Part shown: in pieces, positions 51,537-59,919 of the stretch
Position numbering within the stretch: position 1 is the first letter of the stretch
Layout of the letters: every line of letters starts with the position of its first letter
NCBI GenBank assembly: GCA_019931245.1
Contig: JAINDL010000014.1
Location: 24,400 to 88,399 of the forward strand
Origin: Bryobacteraceae bacterium CoA2 C42
Lineage (GTDB): Bacteria > Acidobacteriota > Terriglobia > Bryobacterales > Bryobacteraceae
Length of the DNA: 64,000 nucleotides
Direction: 5' to 3'
Translations under genes and position numbers: made by a program
Notes under the pieces: model-generated
What the model saw: the letters and a program-made list of their open reading frames with translations, nothing else
Databases searched by the model: none
Told to the model about the DNA's origin: nothing

Positions 51537-52082
51537 TTAGCGTACGGGGAGGGGAGGGGGGTCGAAAAAGCGGCTGAGGCGGGCGGCGAGCAGGGGGCGG
51601 AGGGCGGGGTCGAGGCCAGTAGCGGCGAGCCGTTCCCGGAGGGTTTCCGGGTTCACCATGCGGTGGCGCGCTAGGGCGGCGGCGAAATCGAGGTCTTTTT
51701 CGCGGCCGGCGGCCAGCTTGGCGATGGCCAGATCGTGGACTTCGAGGCACCAGCCGCGGACCGAACGGGTGTTGGGCCCAGCAATCGGAATCAGACGGGT
51801 CTGCCAGCCATCGGGCAGGATCGCCGTCTCCGGGCCGACGCCGTGGGCGTAGTAGCCATAGGCTCGTTCGAACGGCGAGGCCTCGCCGATGGAACCATCG
51901 ATGAGGTCGGCGCGGTCGGGATGGTTCCGGGGGTAGAGATCGGCCTCGCGAGAGACGAGGAACTCCTCGGGGGCCCGGGGAAACTGACCGAGAATGGCCT
52001 GACTGCCGATTACGACGATATCGTCATCATCAGCGATCGTTCCCGCCGCGCGGATCAGGTGCTCCAGTTGCGAACGTGTCAT
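51537..52082 (-). CDS. DUF6036-type nucleotidyltransferase-like protein
   Basis: 181 residues. The N-terminal IVVIGSQAILGQFPRAPEEF and SREADLYPRNH match the G-S-x(n)-acidic pattern of minimal nucleotidyltransferases, and EVHDLAIAKLAAGREKDLDF is the conserved D-x-x-x-x-K/R segment of DUF6036. The C-terminus is helical. It overlaps the 118-residue gene upstream by 53 nt. The pairing resembles nucleotidyltransferase-based toxin-antitoxin modules. Which partner is toxic, if either, is not known. Confidence 0.75.
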   Translation of the reverse strand: MTRSQLEHLIRAAGTIADDDDIVVIGSQAILGQFPRAPEEFLVSREADLYPRNHPDRADLIDGSIGEASPFERAYGYYAHGVGPETAILPDGWQTRLIPIAGPNTRSVRGWCLEVHDLAIAKLAAGREKDLDFAAALARHRMVNPETLRERLAATGLDPALRPLLAARLSRFFDPPPLPVR

Positions 52083-52386
52083 AGATGGCCCACCGCTCCT
52101 TCGGTGTCAAAACGCCCGCAAAGGGGCTTGTCTGGCGCATCGCCCGCATCTGCTCGGTATCCTGGTCGAGCCGGTTGAGCAGATCGTCAAGCGGCAGGGC
52201 GAGAAGCTGCTCCCAGGCTGCGAGGTAGGGTTGGGAGCGACCGGCGGTGGCGGACCAGCGGCGGAGGTTGTCGCGCGCGATGGCCAGCAGTTCGGGGGCA
52301 GCGCGCAATTTGCTGGCAATCGCGCGATGCAGCGCCACGCTGCGGGCGTCTATGCGGGCGTGTCCTTCGAGCGGGCGAACAGGCAT
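52030..52386 (-). CDS. Small helical protein paired with the DUF6036 gene
   Basis: 118 residues from the ATG at 52386 (MPVRPLEGHARIDARSVALH). The text is strongly protein-like: RAIASKLRAAPELLAIARDN, LRRWSATAGRSQPYLAAWEQ, and FAGVLTPKERWAIYDTFA. Small proteins with this layout are commonly encoded directly before DUF6036 genes, so it is a candidate antitoxin or regulator. TACAAT at 52402-52407 (minus) is placed as a -10 box, 15 nt before the ATG. No DNA-binding motif is obvious. Confidence 0.75.
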   Translation of the reverse strand: MPVRPLEGHARIDARSVALHRAIASKLRAAPELLAIARDNLRRWSATAGRSQPYLAAWEQLLALPLDDLLNRLDQDTEQMRAMRQTSPFAGVLTPKERWAIYDTFATGAPDPRGGNDR

Positions 52387-52467
52387 CGGTTCCCTACTGG
52401 CATTGTAGCCTGCTAGTTCCTTTCGACTATTGCCGGCCGTGCGGCGGCGGGAATACCCTGCCCTAAC

Positions 52468-53064
52468 ATGGAACCGATGTTTCTTCCCGCAGTCGAAGCC
52501 AATCCGGCGCCGGGGCCCTATGCCCACGCCATCGCGGCCATGGCCAAGGGCGGGGGCGAGTACCCGCAGATCTGGCATCTTTTCGCCTTCAAGCCGCACG
52601 CCACCGAGCATCTGGCCAGGTTCACGCAGGAGATCCTGCACGGCGAGGCGCCGCTCTCGCCGGGCCTGCGCGAGCTGATCGCCGCGTTTACTTCAGCGCG
52701 CAATCACTGCCCGTTTTGACTGAAGTCGCATGCCGCGGTCGCGGCAGCCTTGCTCGGAAGCGAAGAGGCGGTGCAGGCGGTGATGGCCGATTTTGAAACC
52801 TCGGCGCTGACCGAATCCGAAAAGACGCTCTTCCGGTTCATCGATAAAGTCAACAGCCGGTCGCCGGAGATAACGGCGGCCGACATGGCGCCGCTCTATA
52901 CCGCCGGTTGGACGGACGAACAGATCTACTACGCAATTACCGTCTGCGCGCTGTTCAACTTCTACAACCGGTGGATTGACGCAACCGGAGTGCATGCCCT
53001 GTCGGAGGAAGCCCATCGCGCGGGCGGGCAGCGGACGGCCGCGCATGGCTACGTCAGGCGCTAA
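52468..53064 (+). CDS. AhpD-like (carboxymuconolactone decarboxylase family) selenoprotein with CxxU
   Basis: 198 residues if the in-frame TGA at 52717-52719 is read as selenocysteine. The two halves are in the same frame and form one AhpD/peroxidase-related fold: RELIAAFTSARNHCPF, then the TGA codon, then LKSHAAVAAALLGSEEAV. AhpD-type enzymes have C-x-x-C-x-x-x-H here; the TGA replaces exactly the second Cys, giving Cys81, Sec84 and His88. A GGTC-loop hairpin follows at the right distance. The C-terminal half (FIDKVNSRSPEITAADMAPL, YNRWIDATG) is intact, against pseudogene decay. The likely role is thiol/selenol-dependent peroxide reduction. No sel genes lie in the window. Confidence 0.85.
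52717..52746 (+). promoter_or_regulatory. UGA(Sec) codon and bacterial SECIS-like hairpin
   Basis: UGA at 52717-52719 is followed by a hairpin with arms TGCCGC (52731-52736) and GCGGCA (52741-52746) and tetraloop GGTC (52737-52740). The loop begins 17 nt after the UGA. E. coli fdhF has the same GGUC loop 18 nt after its UGA. This is the element SelB reads to insert selenocysteine. Confidence 0.8.
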
Positions 53065-53110
53065 GTCGTACACTTTGGAGCATGGGATCGGTGTGGATGG
53101 AGGGCCGGGC

Positions 53111-54394
53111 GTGGTGAGGTCGCCGAGCGGGCGGCTGGCCGCGGGGTTGGTGGTGACGCTGGCGATCATCCTGGCCTATGCCGGCTACACGCTGAACTCG
53201 GTGCGGCGGATGCGCGAGGTACAGACCGGCATCGTCGACCAGAACCGGAAGGCGGCGCTGCAGTTGATCCGCATTCAAGCCGACCTGAACGCGCTGGCGC
53301 TGGCGCTGCGCGATATGCAGGATCAGACCAGCGAGTATCCGCTATCGGCGTGGGGGGCGCAATTGAGCCGGGTTCGGGAAAACCTCGACGATGCGATGCG
53401 CGTCGAATCGGCGCTGGCCGCCGGGCGGCGTGATCCGCAGCAGGCGGCGTATCTCGAAAACTCGTTCCGGCAGTTGTGGGCGGCGGTGGACCGGATGCAG
53501 AGCATGGCGCGGGAGCAGCCGGCGGCCGCGGTGACGGCGTTCATCCGCGGGACGCTCGAGCCGCAGTTGCAGGCGCTCACCTCGCTCACGGCGCGGTTGC
53601 TGGTGCAGAACAACGCCGAGGAGCAGCGCGCCGGCGAGCAGGTGGCGGGCATTTACAACGAGATTGAGCGCAACGCCTATGCGTTTCTGGCGATCTCGCT
53701 CGGGCTGGCGGCGGCGGTGAGTCTGGCGATGATTCGTTCCAACCGGGTTTTGTTTGAGCAGTTGGCCCGGCTGTCGGACCAGCGACGCGACCTGGCGCAG
53801 CAGTTGATCGCGGCGCAGGAGAGCACGCTGCGGACGGTGTCGCGGGATTTGCATGACGAGTTTGGCCAGATACTGACGGCGGTGGGGTCGATGCTGTCGC
53901 GCGCGGGACGGTCGGCGCCGGCGGCGTTCACCGAACAGATGCAGGAGACCAAGGCGGTGGTGCAGGAGACGCTCGATAAGGTACGGGCGTTGTCGCAGGC
54001 GCTGCAGCCGGTAATTGTGGAGGAGCAGGGGCTGGCGGCGGCGGTGGAGTGGTATCTGCCGGTGTTTGAGCGGCAGACGGGGATCGCCGTGCGCTACCAG
54101 GGGCCGGCAGCGCCACCGGCGATGGAAGCGGGGCAGGCGATTCACGTCTTCCGGATTCTGCAGGAGGCCTTGAACAACGTGGCGCGGCACGCGGGGGTGA
54201 GCGAGGTGACCGTGGAGTTGCGCGATGAGCCGCTGCGGCTGCGGGTGGCGGATGGAGGGCGCGGCATGGCGCCGAAGGCGACGCCGGGGGTGGGGTTGGC
54301 GGGAATGCGGGAGCGGGCGGCGATACTCGGCGGGACGCTGCGCATAGAGAGCGACGGGGGCACTACCATTGTTTTGGAGGTGCCGCGTGGCTAA
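53111..54394 (+). CDS. NarL-type sensor histidine kinase
   Basis: About 427 residues from the GTG at 53111, which has GGAGGG 6 nt upstream; other in-frame starts at 53045 and 53093 are possible. One helix at about 8-28 (AAGLVVTLAIILAYAGYTLN), a roughly 150-residue helical periplasmic sensor domain (four-helix type), a second helix at about 195-212 (AFLAISLGLAAAVSLAMI), then HisKA_3 with the phospho-accepting His in VSRDLHDEFGQILTAVGSM, and an HATPase with EALNNVARHAG and GVGLAGMRERAAILGG. The signal is unknown. Its last 8 nt overlap the response regulator. Confidence 0.92.
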   Translation: MVRSPSGRLAAGLVVTLAIILAYAGYTLNSVRRMREVQTGIVDQNRKAALQLIRIQADLNALALALRDMQDQTSEYPLSAWGAQLSRVRENLDDAMRVESALAAGRRDPQQAAYLENSFRQLWAAVDRMQSMAREQPAAAVTAFIRGTLEPQLQALTSLTARLLVQNNAEEQRAGEQVAGIYNEIERNAYAFLAISLGLAAAVSLAMIRSNRVLFEQLARLSDQRRDLAQQLIAAQESTLRTVSRDLHDEFGQILTAVGSMLSRAGRSAPAAFTEQMQETKAVVQETLDKVRALSQALQPVIVEEQGLAAAVEWYLPVFERQTGIAVRYQGPAAPPAMEAGQAIHVFRILQEALNNVARHAGVSEVTVELRDEPLRLRVADGGRGMAPKATPGVGLAGMRERAAILGGTLRIESDGGTTIVLEVPRG

Positions 54395-55007
54395 GATCCG
54401 GGTGCTGCTAGTGGACGACCACGCGCTGGTGCGGCGGGGGTTCCGCCGGCTGCTCGAAGACGAGCCCGAGATTGAAGTTGCCGGCGAGGCCGGCGACGGA
54501 CTCGAGGCGGAGGAGGTGGCCCGCCGGGTGAAGCCGGACGTGGTGGTGCTCGACTACGCGCTGCCCGGGCAGAACGGCGCCCTGACGGCGCGAAAGCTGC
54601 TGGCGGCGCAACCGGAGCTGAAGATTCTGATGCTGAGCATGCACGCCGAGGCGAGCTACGTGGCTTTGTGCCGGGAGGCGGGCGCGGCCGGTTATCTACT
54701 GAAGAACGCCTTCGATCTCGAACTGGCCGAAGCGGTAAAGCAGGTGGCCGCCGGGGAGACCGTCATGGACCCGCGGCTCCGGCAGGCCGCGGCCCCGGCC
54801 GGCAAGCGGCGGCTGACCACGCGCGAGATGGAGGTGCTGCAGCACATCGCGGCCGGGCGGGCGAACAAGGAGATCGCCACGCTGTTGGGGCTGAGCGCCA
54901 ACACGATCGCCGTGCACCGGGCCAACATCATGGACGCGCTGGAGGTGCACAACGCGGCCGACCTGGTGATGCACGCCATCCGGCACGGACTGGTGACGCC
55001 GCCATGA
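54387..55007 (+). CDS. NarL/FixJ-type response regulator
   Basis: 206 residues from the GTG at 54387 with GGAGG 6 nt upstream. The receiver domain begins IRVLLVDDHALVRRGFRRLL with the acidic pair; the phospho-acceptor Asp is in PDVVVLDYALPG; Lys is in AAGYLLKNAF. A LuxR-type HTH is at about 140-200 (LTTREMEVLQHIAAGRANKE, then LSANTIAVHRANIM). It is the cognate partner of the overlapping kinase. Its stop overlaps the next ATG (ATGA), so the CRTAC1-like protein is made together with it and may be a target or a signalling partner. Confidence 0.94.
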   Translation: MAKIRVLLVDDHALVRRGFRRLLEDEPEIEVAGEAGDGLEAEEVARRVKPDVVVLDYALPGQNGALTARKLLAAQPELKILMLSMHAEASYVALCREAGAAGYLLKNAFDLELAEAVKQVAAGETVMDPRLRQAAAPAGKRRLTTREMEVLQHIAAGRANKEIATLLGLSANTIAVHRANIMDALEVHNAADLVMHAIRHGLVTPP

Positions 55008-56647
55008 CGCGGCGCGAGCTGCTGCTGGCGCTGGCGGCGCCCGAGCCGCGGCTGCAACTGGTGGACGTGACGCGGGCCGCCGGGATCAACTTCTCGCACC
55101 ACACCGGCGCATTCGGCGCCCGCTACCTGCCCGAAACACTCGGCCCGGGCTGCGCCTTTCTCGACTACGACAACGACGGCTGGCTGGACGTACTGCTGGT
55201 GAACGGGCAGGACTGGCCAGGGCATCCGCGGCGGAAGGCCGGGCTGCAACTTTACCGGAACAACCGGAACGGGACATTCAGCGATGTGACGCGAGCGGCG
55301 GGGCTGGATTTTTCGTTTTATGGGCTGGGCGTGGCCGTGGCCGATTTCAACAACGACGGCTTCCCCGATTTGTATCTGACCGGCGTAGGCCAGAACCGGC
55401 TGCTGCGCAACACGGGCCGCGGCAGTTTCGTCGACGTGACGGCGGCGGCGGGCCTGGGCAACCGGACGGGCTTTTCCACCTCGGCCGTCTGGTTTGACTA
55501 CGACCGCGACGGACACCTGGACCTGTTCGTATGCAACTACGTGCGCTGGTCGCCGGAGGCCGATGTCTTCTGCAGCCTGGACGGCAAGACGAAATCCTAC
55601 TGCACCCCGGAGGCCTACCGGGGGACGACCTGCTGGCTGTTCCGCAACCGCGGCAACGGCACGTTTGAGGACGTGACGGCAAAGAGCGGGCTGTTCGACG
55701 CCTCTGCGAAGTCGCTCGGCGTGGCGATGCTCGACTTCGATCAGGACGGCTGGCCGGACCTGTTCGTCGCCAACGATACGCAGCCGAACAAGCTCTACCG
55801 CAACAACCGGGACGGGACGTTTCGCGAGATGGCCGTGCGCGCGGGCGTGGCCTTCGCCGAAGACGGCCGGGCGCGGGCCGGCATGGGCGTGGACGCGGGG
55901 GACTTCCGGCGGACGGGCCGGGAAGGCCTGGCCGTGACCAACTTCGACAACGAGATGATCGGCCTGTACGAGTGGACCGGCGGCGGGTACATCGACCGGG
56001 CCGGAGAGACGGGCATCGGCGCGGCCTCGCGCAAGACGCTGGGCTTCGGATGCCTGTTCTTTGACGCCGATCTCGATGGCCACCTGGACCTGCTGGCGGT
56101 GAACGGGCACATTGACGATTCGGTGCGTAACCTGGCGCGCGGGCCAGCCTACGCCCAGCCGCCGCACCTGTTCTGGAACGACGGGCAGGGCCGCTTCCGG
56201 GACATCAGCGGCGAGGTGGGCAGCGGATTCCGCGCGCCGAAGGTGGGCCGGGGATTGGCGCTCGGCGACTTCGACCGGGACGGCGACCTGGACGTGCTGC
56301 TGACCACCAACGGCGGGCCGGCGTATCTGTACCGGAACGATGTGGGGAACGGGCACCGGTCGATCCGCTTTCAGTTGGAGGGACGGGCGTCGAACCGCGA
56401 TGCGATTGGCGCGGTGGTGGAGGTGGAGGACGCCGCGGGATGGCAGATGCGGCGAATCCGGAGCGGGTCGAGCTATCTGTCTTCGTCGATGCGGGCGGCG
56501 ACGTTCGGGGTGGGGTTGCAGAAGATGGTGAAGCGGGTGGTGGTGCGGTGGCCGAACGGGCGGGTGGATGAGTTCAGAGAGCTGGCGACGGGGGCGACCT
56601 ACCATTGCGTCGAAGGGCGGGCTCCGCGGGCGCTGGACTACCGGTAG
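55004..56647 (+). CDS. CRTAC1-like FG-GAP/VCBS repeat protein with ASPIC/UnbV domain
   Basis: 547 residues from the ATG at 55004 (MTRRELLLALAAPEPRLQLV), overlapping the response regulator stop. Repeats of a calcium-binding beta-propeller are clear: FLDYDNDGWLDVLLVNGQDW, VADFNNDGFPDLYLTGVGQN, MLDFDQDGWPDLFVANDTQ and LGDFDRDGDLDVLLTTNGG. The C-terminal ASPIC/UnbV domain has NRDAIGAVVEVEDAAGWQMR, then VVVRWPNGRVDEF. These proteins are exported and bind carbohydrates or metals; here the N-terminal signal is short (RRELLLALAAP). A two-component pair directly upstream is an unusual partner. Confidence 0.9.
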   Translation: MTRRELLLALAAPEPRLQLVDVTRAAGINFSHHTGAFGARYLPETLGPGCAFLDYDNDGWLDVLLVNGQDWPGHPRRKAGLQLYRNNRNGTFSDVTRAAGLDFSFYGLGVAVADFNNDGFPDLYLTGVGQNRLLRNTGRGSFVDVTAAAGLGNRTGFSTSAVWFDYDRDGHLDLFVCNYVRWSPEADVFCSLDGKTKSYCTPEAYRGTTCWLFRNRGNGTFEDVTAKSGLFDASAKSLGVAMLDFDQDGWPDLFVANDTQPNKLYRNNRDGTFREMAVRAGVAFAEDGRARAGMGVDAGDFRRTGREGLAVTNFDNEMIGLYEWTGGGYIDRAGETGIGAASRKTLGFGCLFFDADLDGHLDLLAVNGHIDDSVRNLARGPAYAQPPHLFWNDGQGRFRDISGEVGSGFRAPKVGRGLALGDFDRDGDLDVLLTTNGGPAYLYRNDVGNGHRSIRFQLEGRASNRDAIGAVVEVEDAAGWQMRRIRSGSSYLSSSMRAATFGVGLQKMVKRVVVRWPNGRVDEFRELATGATYHCVEGRAPRALDYR

Positions 56648-56696
56648 TCGAATCCGATTACTGCGCGGGTTGGGGGGCGGCGGGTATCTTCGGGAG

Positions 56697-59600
56697 ATGC
56701 GTTTTGTTCTCTTTTTGGCTGCCGGGTTGGCTGCGGTAGCGCAGGAACCCGTGGCCACGATGGAAGGCAGTGTCCTGGATGGGTCGGGCGGCGCGGTGCC
56801 GGCGGGTAAGGCGACCGTGACCAATCTGGACAATGGTTTGGTGAAGACCGCACCAGTGGAGGCGGGACGCTATCACTTTGCGATGCTGCCGGTGGGCCGG
56901 TACGCCGTGGCGGTGGAGGCGCCGGGGTTTGCGCGGTTCGCGAGCCAACCGCTCACGCTCGAGGTGAGCCAGGTGCGGCGGCTGGATGTCCGGCTGGAAC
57001 TGGCCGGGGTGAAGGAGTCGGTAAGCGTTTCCGCTGAAGCAGCGCTGGTCGACACGGCGAGCAACGCGCTTGGCAAGACGGTGACAACCCGGGAGATTCT
57101 CGACCTGCCGCTGAACGGGCGAAATTTCACGCAGTTGGGCCTGCTGCAGGCGGGCGTGGCCGACCTGACCAACGGCATTGCCACCGCGGGCGGCTCGCTG
57201 CGCGCCGGGCAGGCGTACTCGGTGAACGGGCAGCGGCCGGAGTCGAACAACTTCCTGCTGGACGGGGCCAAGAACGTCAACCGGATGGACGGCGGCTTCG
57301 CGCTGCGGCCGCCCGTCGATTCGATCAGCGAGTTTCGCATTCTGACCCACACGGCGCCGCCCGAGTACGGCGGCACGGCCGGTTCGAACACCTCGGTGGT
57401 GACCAGATCGGGAACGAATCAGCTGCACGGGGGGCTCTACCATTTCTTCCGGAATGACGTGTTTGACGCGCGGAACTTCTTTTCGCGAGAGGTGGAGCCG
57501 CTCAAGCAGAACCAGTTCGGCGGGACGCTGGGCGGGCCGGTGAGGGCGAACAAGCTGTTCTATTTCGCCTACGCCGAGGGCTTCCGCAACCGGCAGGGGA
57601 TTACGCGATCGGCCAACGTGCCGACGCCGGCGCAGCGCGCGGGGCTGTTTGCCGCCGGGCAGATTCCGGCCTCGCAGATCAGCGCCGTGGGGCGGCGCGT
57701 GGCCGAGCTCTACCCGCTCGGCAACACGACGCCGTCGGTTTATACGGGGACGGTGGTGACCGAGAACGAATCGAACCAGGCCGGCGGGCGCGTGGACTAT
57801 CTGGCAAGCGAGCGGGCGCAGATCAACGTCCGCTACGCGCTGGCGGACGGCTACAACCGGAACCCCATTTCGATCCGCGGGTCGGACCTGCCGGGATTTC
57901 CCGTGCGGGATGATCTGCGGACGAACTCGCTGGCCGTGAGCGGGACGCAGGTGTTGTCGCCGCACGCGGTGAACGTAGCGCGGGCGGCCTTCTTCCGCCA
58001 CGTGTTCCTGTTCGATCAACGGCTGAACCGGATTTCGCCACGGGAGTTGGGCTTTCACTACGATTCGGCTTCCGCGCTCGGGCAGAGCGCGCCATTTTTC
58101 AACGTGAGCGGCTATTCGCCCGTGGGGGGCGCGATTACGGGTCCGCGCACGTCGGCGCAGACGAGTTGGGAGGTGGCCGATTCGTTGAGCCTCGCGCGGG
58201 GGCGCCATGCCTGGAAGGCGGGGGCGGAGGTGCGGCGCTTGTCCTTGAACATGTTCCAGGCCATCGCGCCGAATGCGTTTTTCGTGTTCGCGCCGACGCC
58301 GCCTTACGGGGATGGGTTTGCCAATCTGCTGCTGGGCCGGCCGGCGGTGTTCTATCAGGGGCTGGGCGATTTGTCGCGCGGAATGCGGGGATGGGAGACG
58401 TCGGTGTACGGGCAGGACGAGTGGCGCGTGGGGCGGACAGTGACGCTGAACTACGGGCTGCGCTGGGAGGTGAACACGCCGCTCACGGAGGTGCGGAACC
58501 GCCTGAACGCCTTTGTGCCGGGGCAACAATCGACGGTGCGGCCGGAGGCGCCGCGCGGGCTGCTGTTCCCGGGCGATGCGGGGGTGGCGGCCGGGGTGGC
58601 GCCGGTGTTCCGGAAGGGGCTGATGCCGCGGTTCGGGGTGGCGTGGAATCCGGACGGGCGGGGGGTATTGAGCGTGCGGGCCGGTTATGGCATCTTCTTC
58701 GATCCGTTCGCCAACGGGTCGGGGGTGGCCTCGCAGGTGCCGGTGAGTTCGCTGCCCTCGACGCAGTTGATCCAGTTCAGCGGGCCGGCCGTGAACTTTA
58801 CCAACCCCTACGGCGCGGTGAGCCGTCCGGCGCCGGGCACGTTTCCGCTGCCGCTCACGCTGGTGGTGATGGACCGCAACGCCCGGCCGCCCTACGCGCA
58901 GAACTGGAACCTGACGCTGCAGCGCGCGCTGGGGGGCCGGTACGTGGCCGAGGCCCGCTATCTGGGCACGAAGGGGACGCGCCTGCCGCGCAACATCGAA
59001 GCCAACCCGGCGGTCTTCGGCCCCGGGGCCACGGCCCAGAACGCCGACAGCCGGCGGCTGTACGCGCCGAACTTCACCCACGTGGCGATGTTGAGTTACA
59101 TCACCAACTCCTCCTATCACGCCGGGCAGTTCAGCCTGAGCCGGCGGTTCGACAAAGGGTTGGGGTTCAACGTCTCCTACTGGTTTTCGAAGACGCTCGA
59201 CTACCTGTCGGCGATGAACCTGGGCGGGGCAGCGGCGCGGCCGCTGGCCGGGGAGAACGACATTGCGCAGGATCCTTTCAATCTGCGCGCCGAGCGGGGG
59301 CCGTCGCTGTTCGACGCCCGCCACCGGCTGGTGGTGAGCGGCAGCTGGGAGATCAAACAGGGCTGGCAGTTGAACGGGATCTTCTCGGCGCACTCCGGCA
59401 CGCCCTTCACGGTGTTCGATTCAACGAACGTGGCCGCGCAGGCGTCGCATCCGCCGATTTCGGGCTACAGCGGCGGCCGGCCGGATCTGCTTGCCGATCC
59501 CAACCAAGGGCCGCGAACGGTGGAGCAGTGGCTGCCGCGGAGCGCCTTCCGGCGGCTGAACCCGGTGACCGACGCGGGCCGCTTCGGCAATGCCGGGCGC

Positions 59601-59825
59601 AACATAGCGCGGGGTCCGGGCCTCGGCAATCTCGATCTTTCGCTGCTGAAGACGTTCGCGCTGACTGAGCGGCTGCGGCTGCAGTTCCGCGCCGAGGTGT
59701 TCAACGTGGCCAACCACGCCAACTTCGCCGTGCCGGTGAGTGATTTGAATTCGGCGAACTTCGGGCGGATCCTGGAGGCCGGGCCGTCGCGGCTGGGGCA
59801 GTTGGCGCTGAAGCTGAGCTTCTGA
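56697..59825 (+). CDS. Oar-like TonB-dependent receptor
   Basis: About 1042 residues from the ATG at 56697 (MRFVLFLAAGLAAVAQEPVA, signal peptide). A carboxypeptidase-regulatory domain is at about 20-100 (EGSVLDGSGGAVPAGKATVT). The plug is at about 110-230, with DLPLNGRNFTQLGLLQAGVA and TSVVTRSGTNQLHGGLYHFF. A long barrel follows, ending RLGQLALKLSF with terminal Phe. The NGRNF motif and length are typical of the receptor paralogues that dominate acidobacterial outer membranes. The ligand is unknown. It begins 49 nt after the CRTAC1-like gene and may share its transcript. A hairpin terminator lies 15 nt past its stop. Confidence 0.9.
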   Translation: MRFVLFLAAGLAAVAQEPVATMEGSVLDGSGGAVPAGKATVTNLDNGLVKTAPVEAGRYHFAMLPVGRYAVAVEAPGFARFASQPLTLEVSQVRRLDVRLELAGVKESVSVSAEAALVDTASNALGKTVTTREILDLPLNGRNFTQLGLLQAGVADLTNGIATAGGSLRAGQAYSVNGQRPESNNFLLDGAKNVNRMDGGFALRPPVDSISEFRILTHTAPPEYGGTAGSNTSVVTRSGTNQLHGGLYHFFRNDVFDARNFFSREVEPLKQNQFGGTLGGPVRANKLFYFAYAEGFRNRQGITRSANVPTPAQRAGLFAAGQIPASQISAVGRRVAELYPLGNTTPSVYTGTVVTENESNQAGGRVDYLASERAQINVRYALADGYNRNPISIRGSDLPGFPVRDDLRTNSLAVSGTQVLSPHAVNVARAAFFRHVFLFDQRLNRISPRELGFHYDSASALGQSAPFFNVSGYSPVGGAITGPRTSAQTSWEVADSLSLARGRHAWKAGAEVRRLSLNMFQAIAPNAFFVFAPTPPYGDGFANLLLGRPAVFYQGLGDLSRGMRGWETSVYGQDEWRVGRTVTLNYGLRWEVNTPLTEVRNRLNAFVPGQQSTVRPEAPRGLLFPGDAGVAAGVAPVFRKGLMPRFGVAWNPDGRGVLSVRAGYGIFFDPFANGSGVASQVPVSSLPSTQLIQFSGPAVNFTNPYGAVSRPAPGTFPLPLTLVVMDRNARPPYAQNWNLTLQRALGGRYVAEARYLGTKGTRLPRNIEANPAVFGPGATAQNADSRRLYAPNFTHVAMLSYITNSSYHAGQFSLSRRFDKGLGFNVSYWFSKTLDYLSAMNLGGAAARPLAGENDIAQDPFNLRAERGPSLFDARHRLVVSGSWEIKQGWQLNGIFSAHSGTPFTVFDSTNVAAQASHPPISGYSGGRPDLLADPNQGPRTVEQWLPRSAFRRLNPVTDAGRFGNAGRNIARGPGLGNLDLSLLKTFALTERLRLQFRAEVFNVANHANFAVPVSDLNSANFGRILEAGPSRLGQLALKLSF

Positions 59826-59840
59826 TGCCGCGAAATGGAG

Positions 59841-59863
59841 AAGCCCGGCGCGGGGCCGGGCTT
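59841..59863. terminator. Hairpin between two convergent TonB receptor genes
   Basis: Arms AAGCCCGGC (59841-59849) and GCCGGGCTT (59855-59863) are perfectly complementary around a 5-nt loop. The element is downstream of both convergent receptor genes and can serve either strand. Only a weak T/A tract follows. Confidence 0.7.
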
Positions 59864-59870
59864 CATCATT

Positions 59871-59919
59871 GGCTTCGTTTCGCGATTTGGCTTCGTTTCG
59901 CGATTTGGCTTCGTTTCGC
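59871..59919. repeat. 18-bp tandem repeat, 2.7 copies
   Basis: The unit GGCTTCGTTTCGCGATTT occurs at 59871-59888 and 59889-59906, with a 13-base third copy from 59907 that runs into the stop codon of the minus-strand receptor. Copies are identical. It sits between the terminator hairpin and the receptor, so changes in copy number would not alter a protein unless the receptor stop were lost. Confidence 0.85.

Noticed and set aside
52468..53064. Reading the AhpD-like locus as a pseudogene or as two genes
   Set aside because: The TGA is at the catalytic Cys position and a GGTC-loop hairpin is at the SECIS distance, with no other lesion in the frame.
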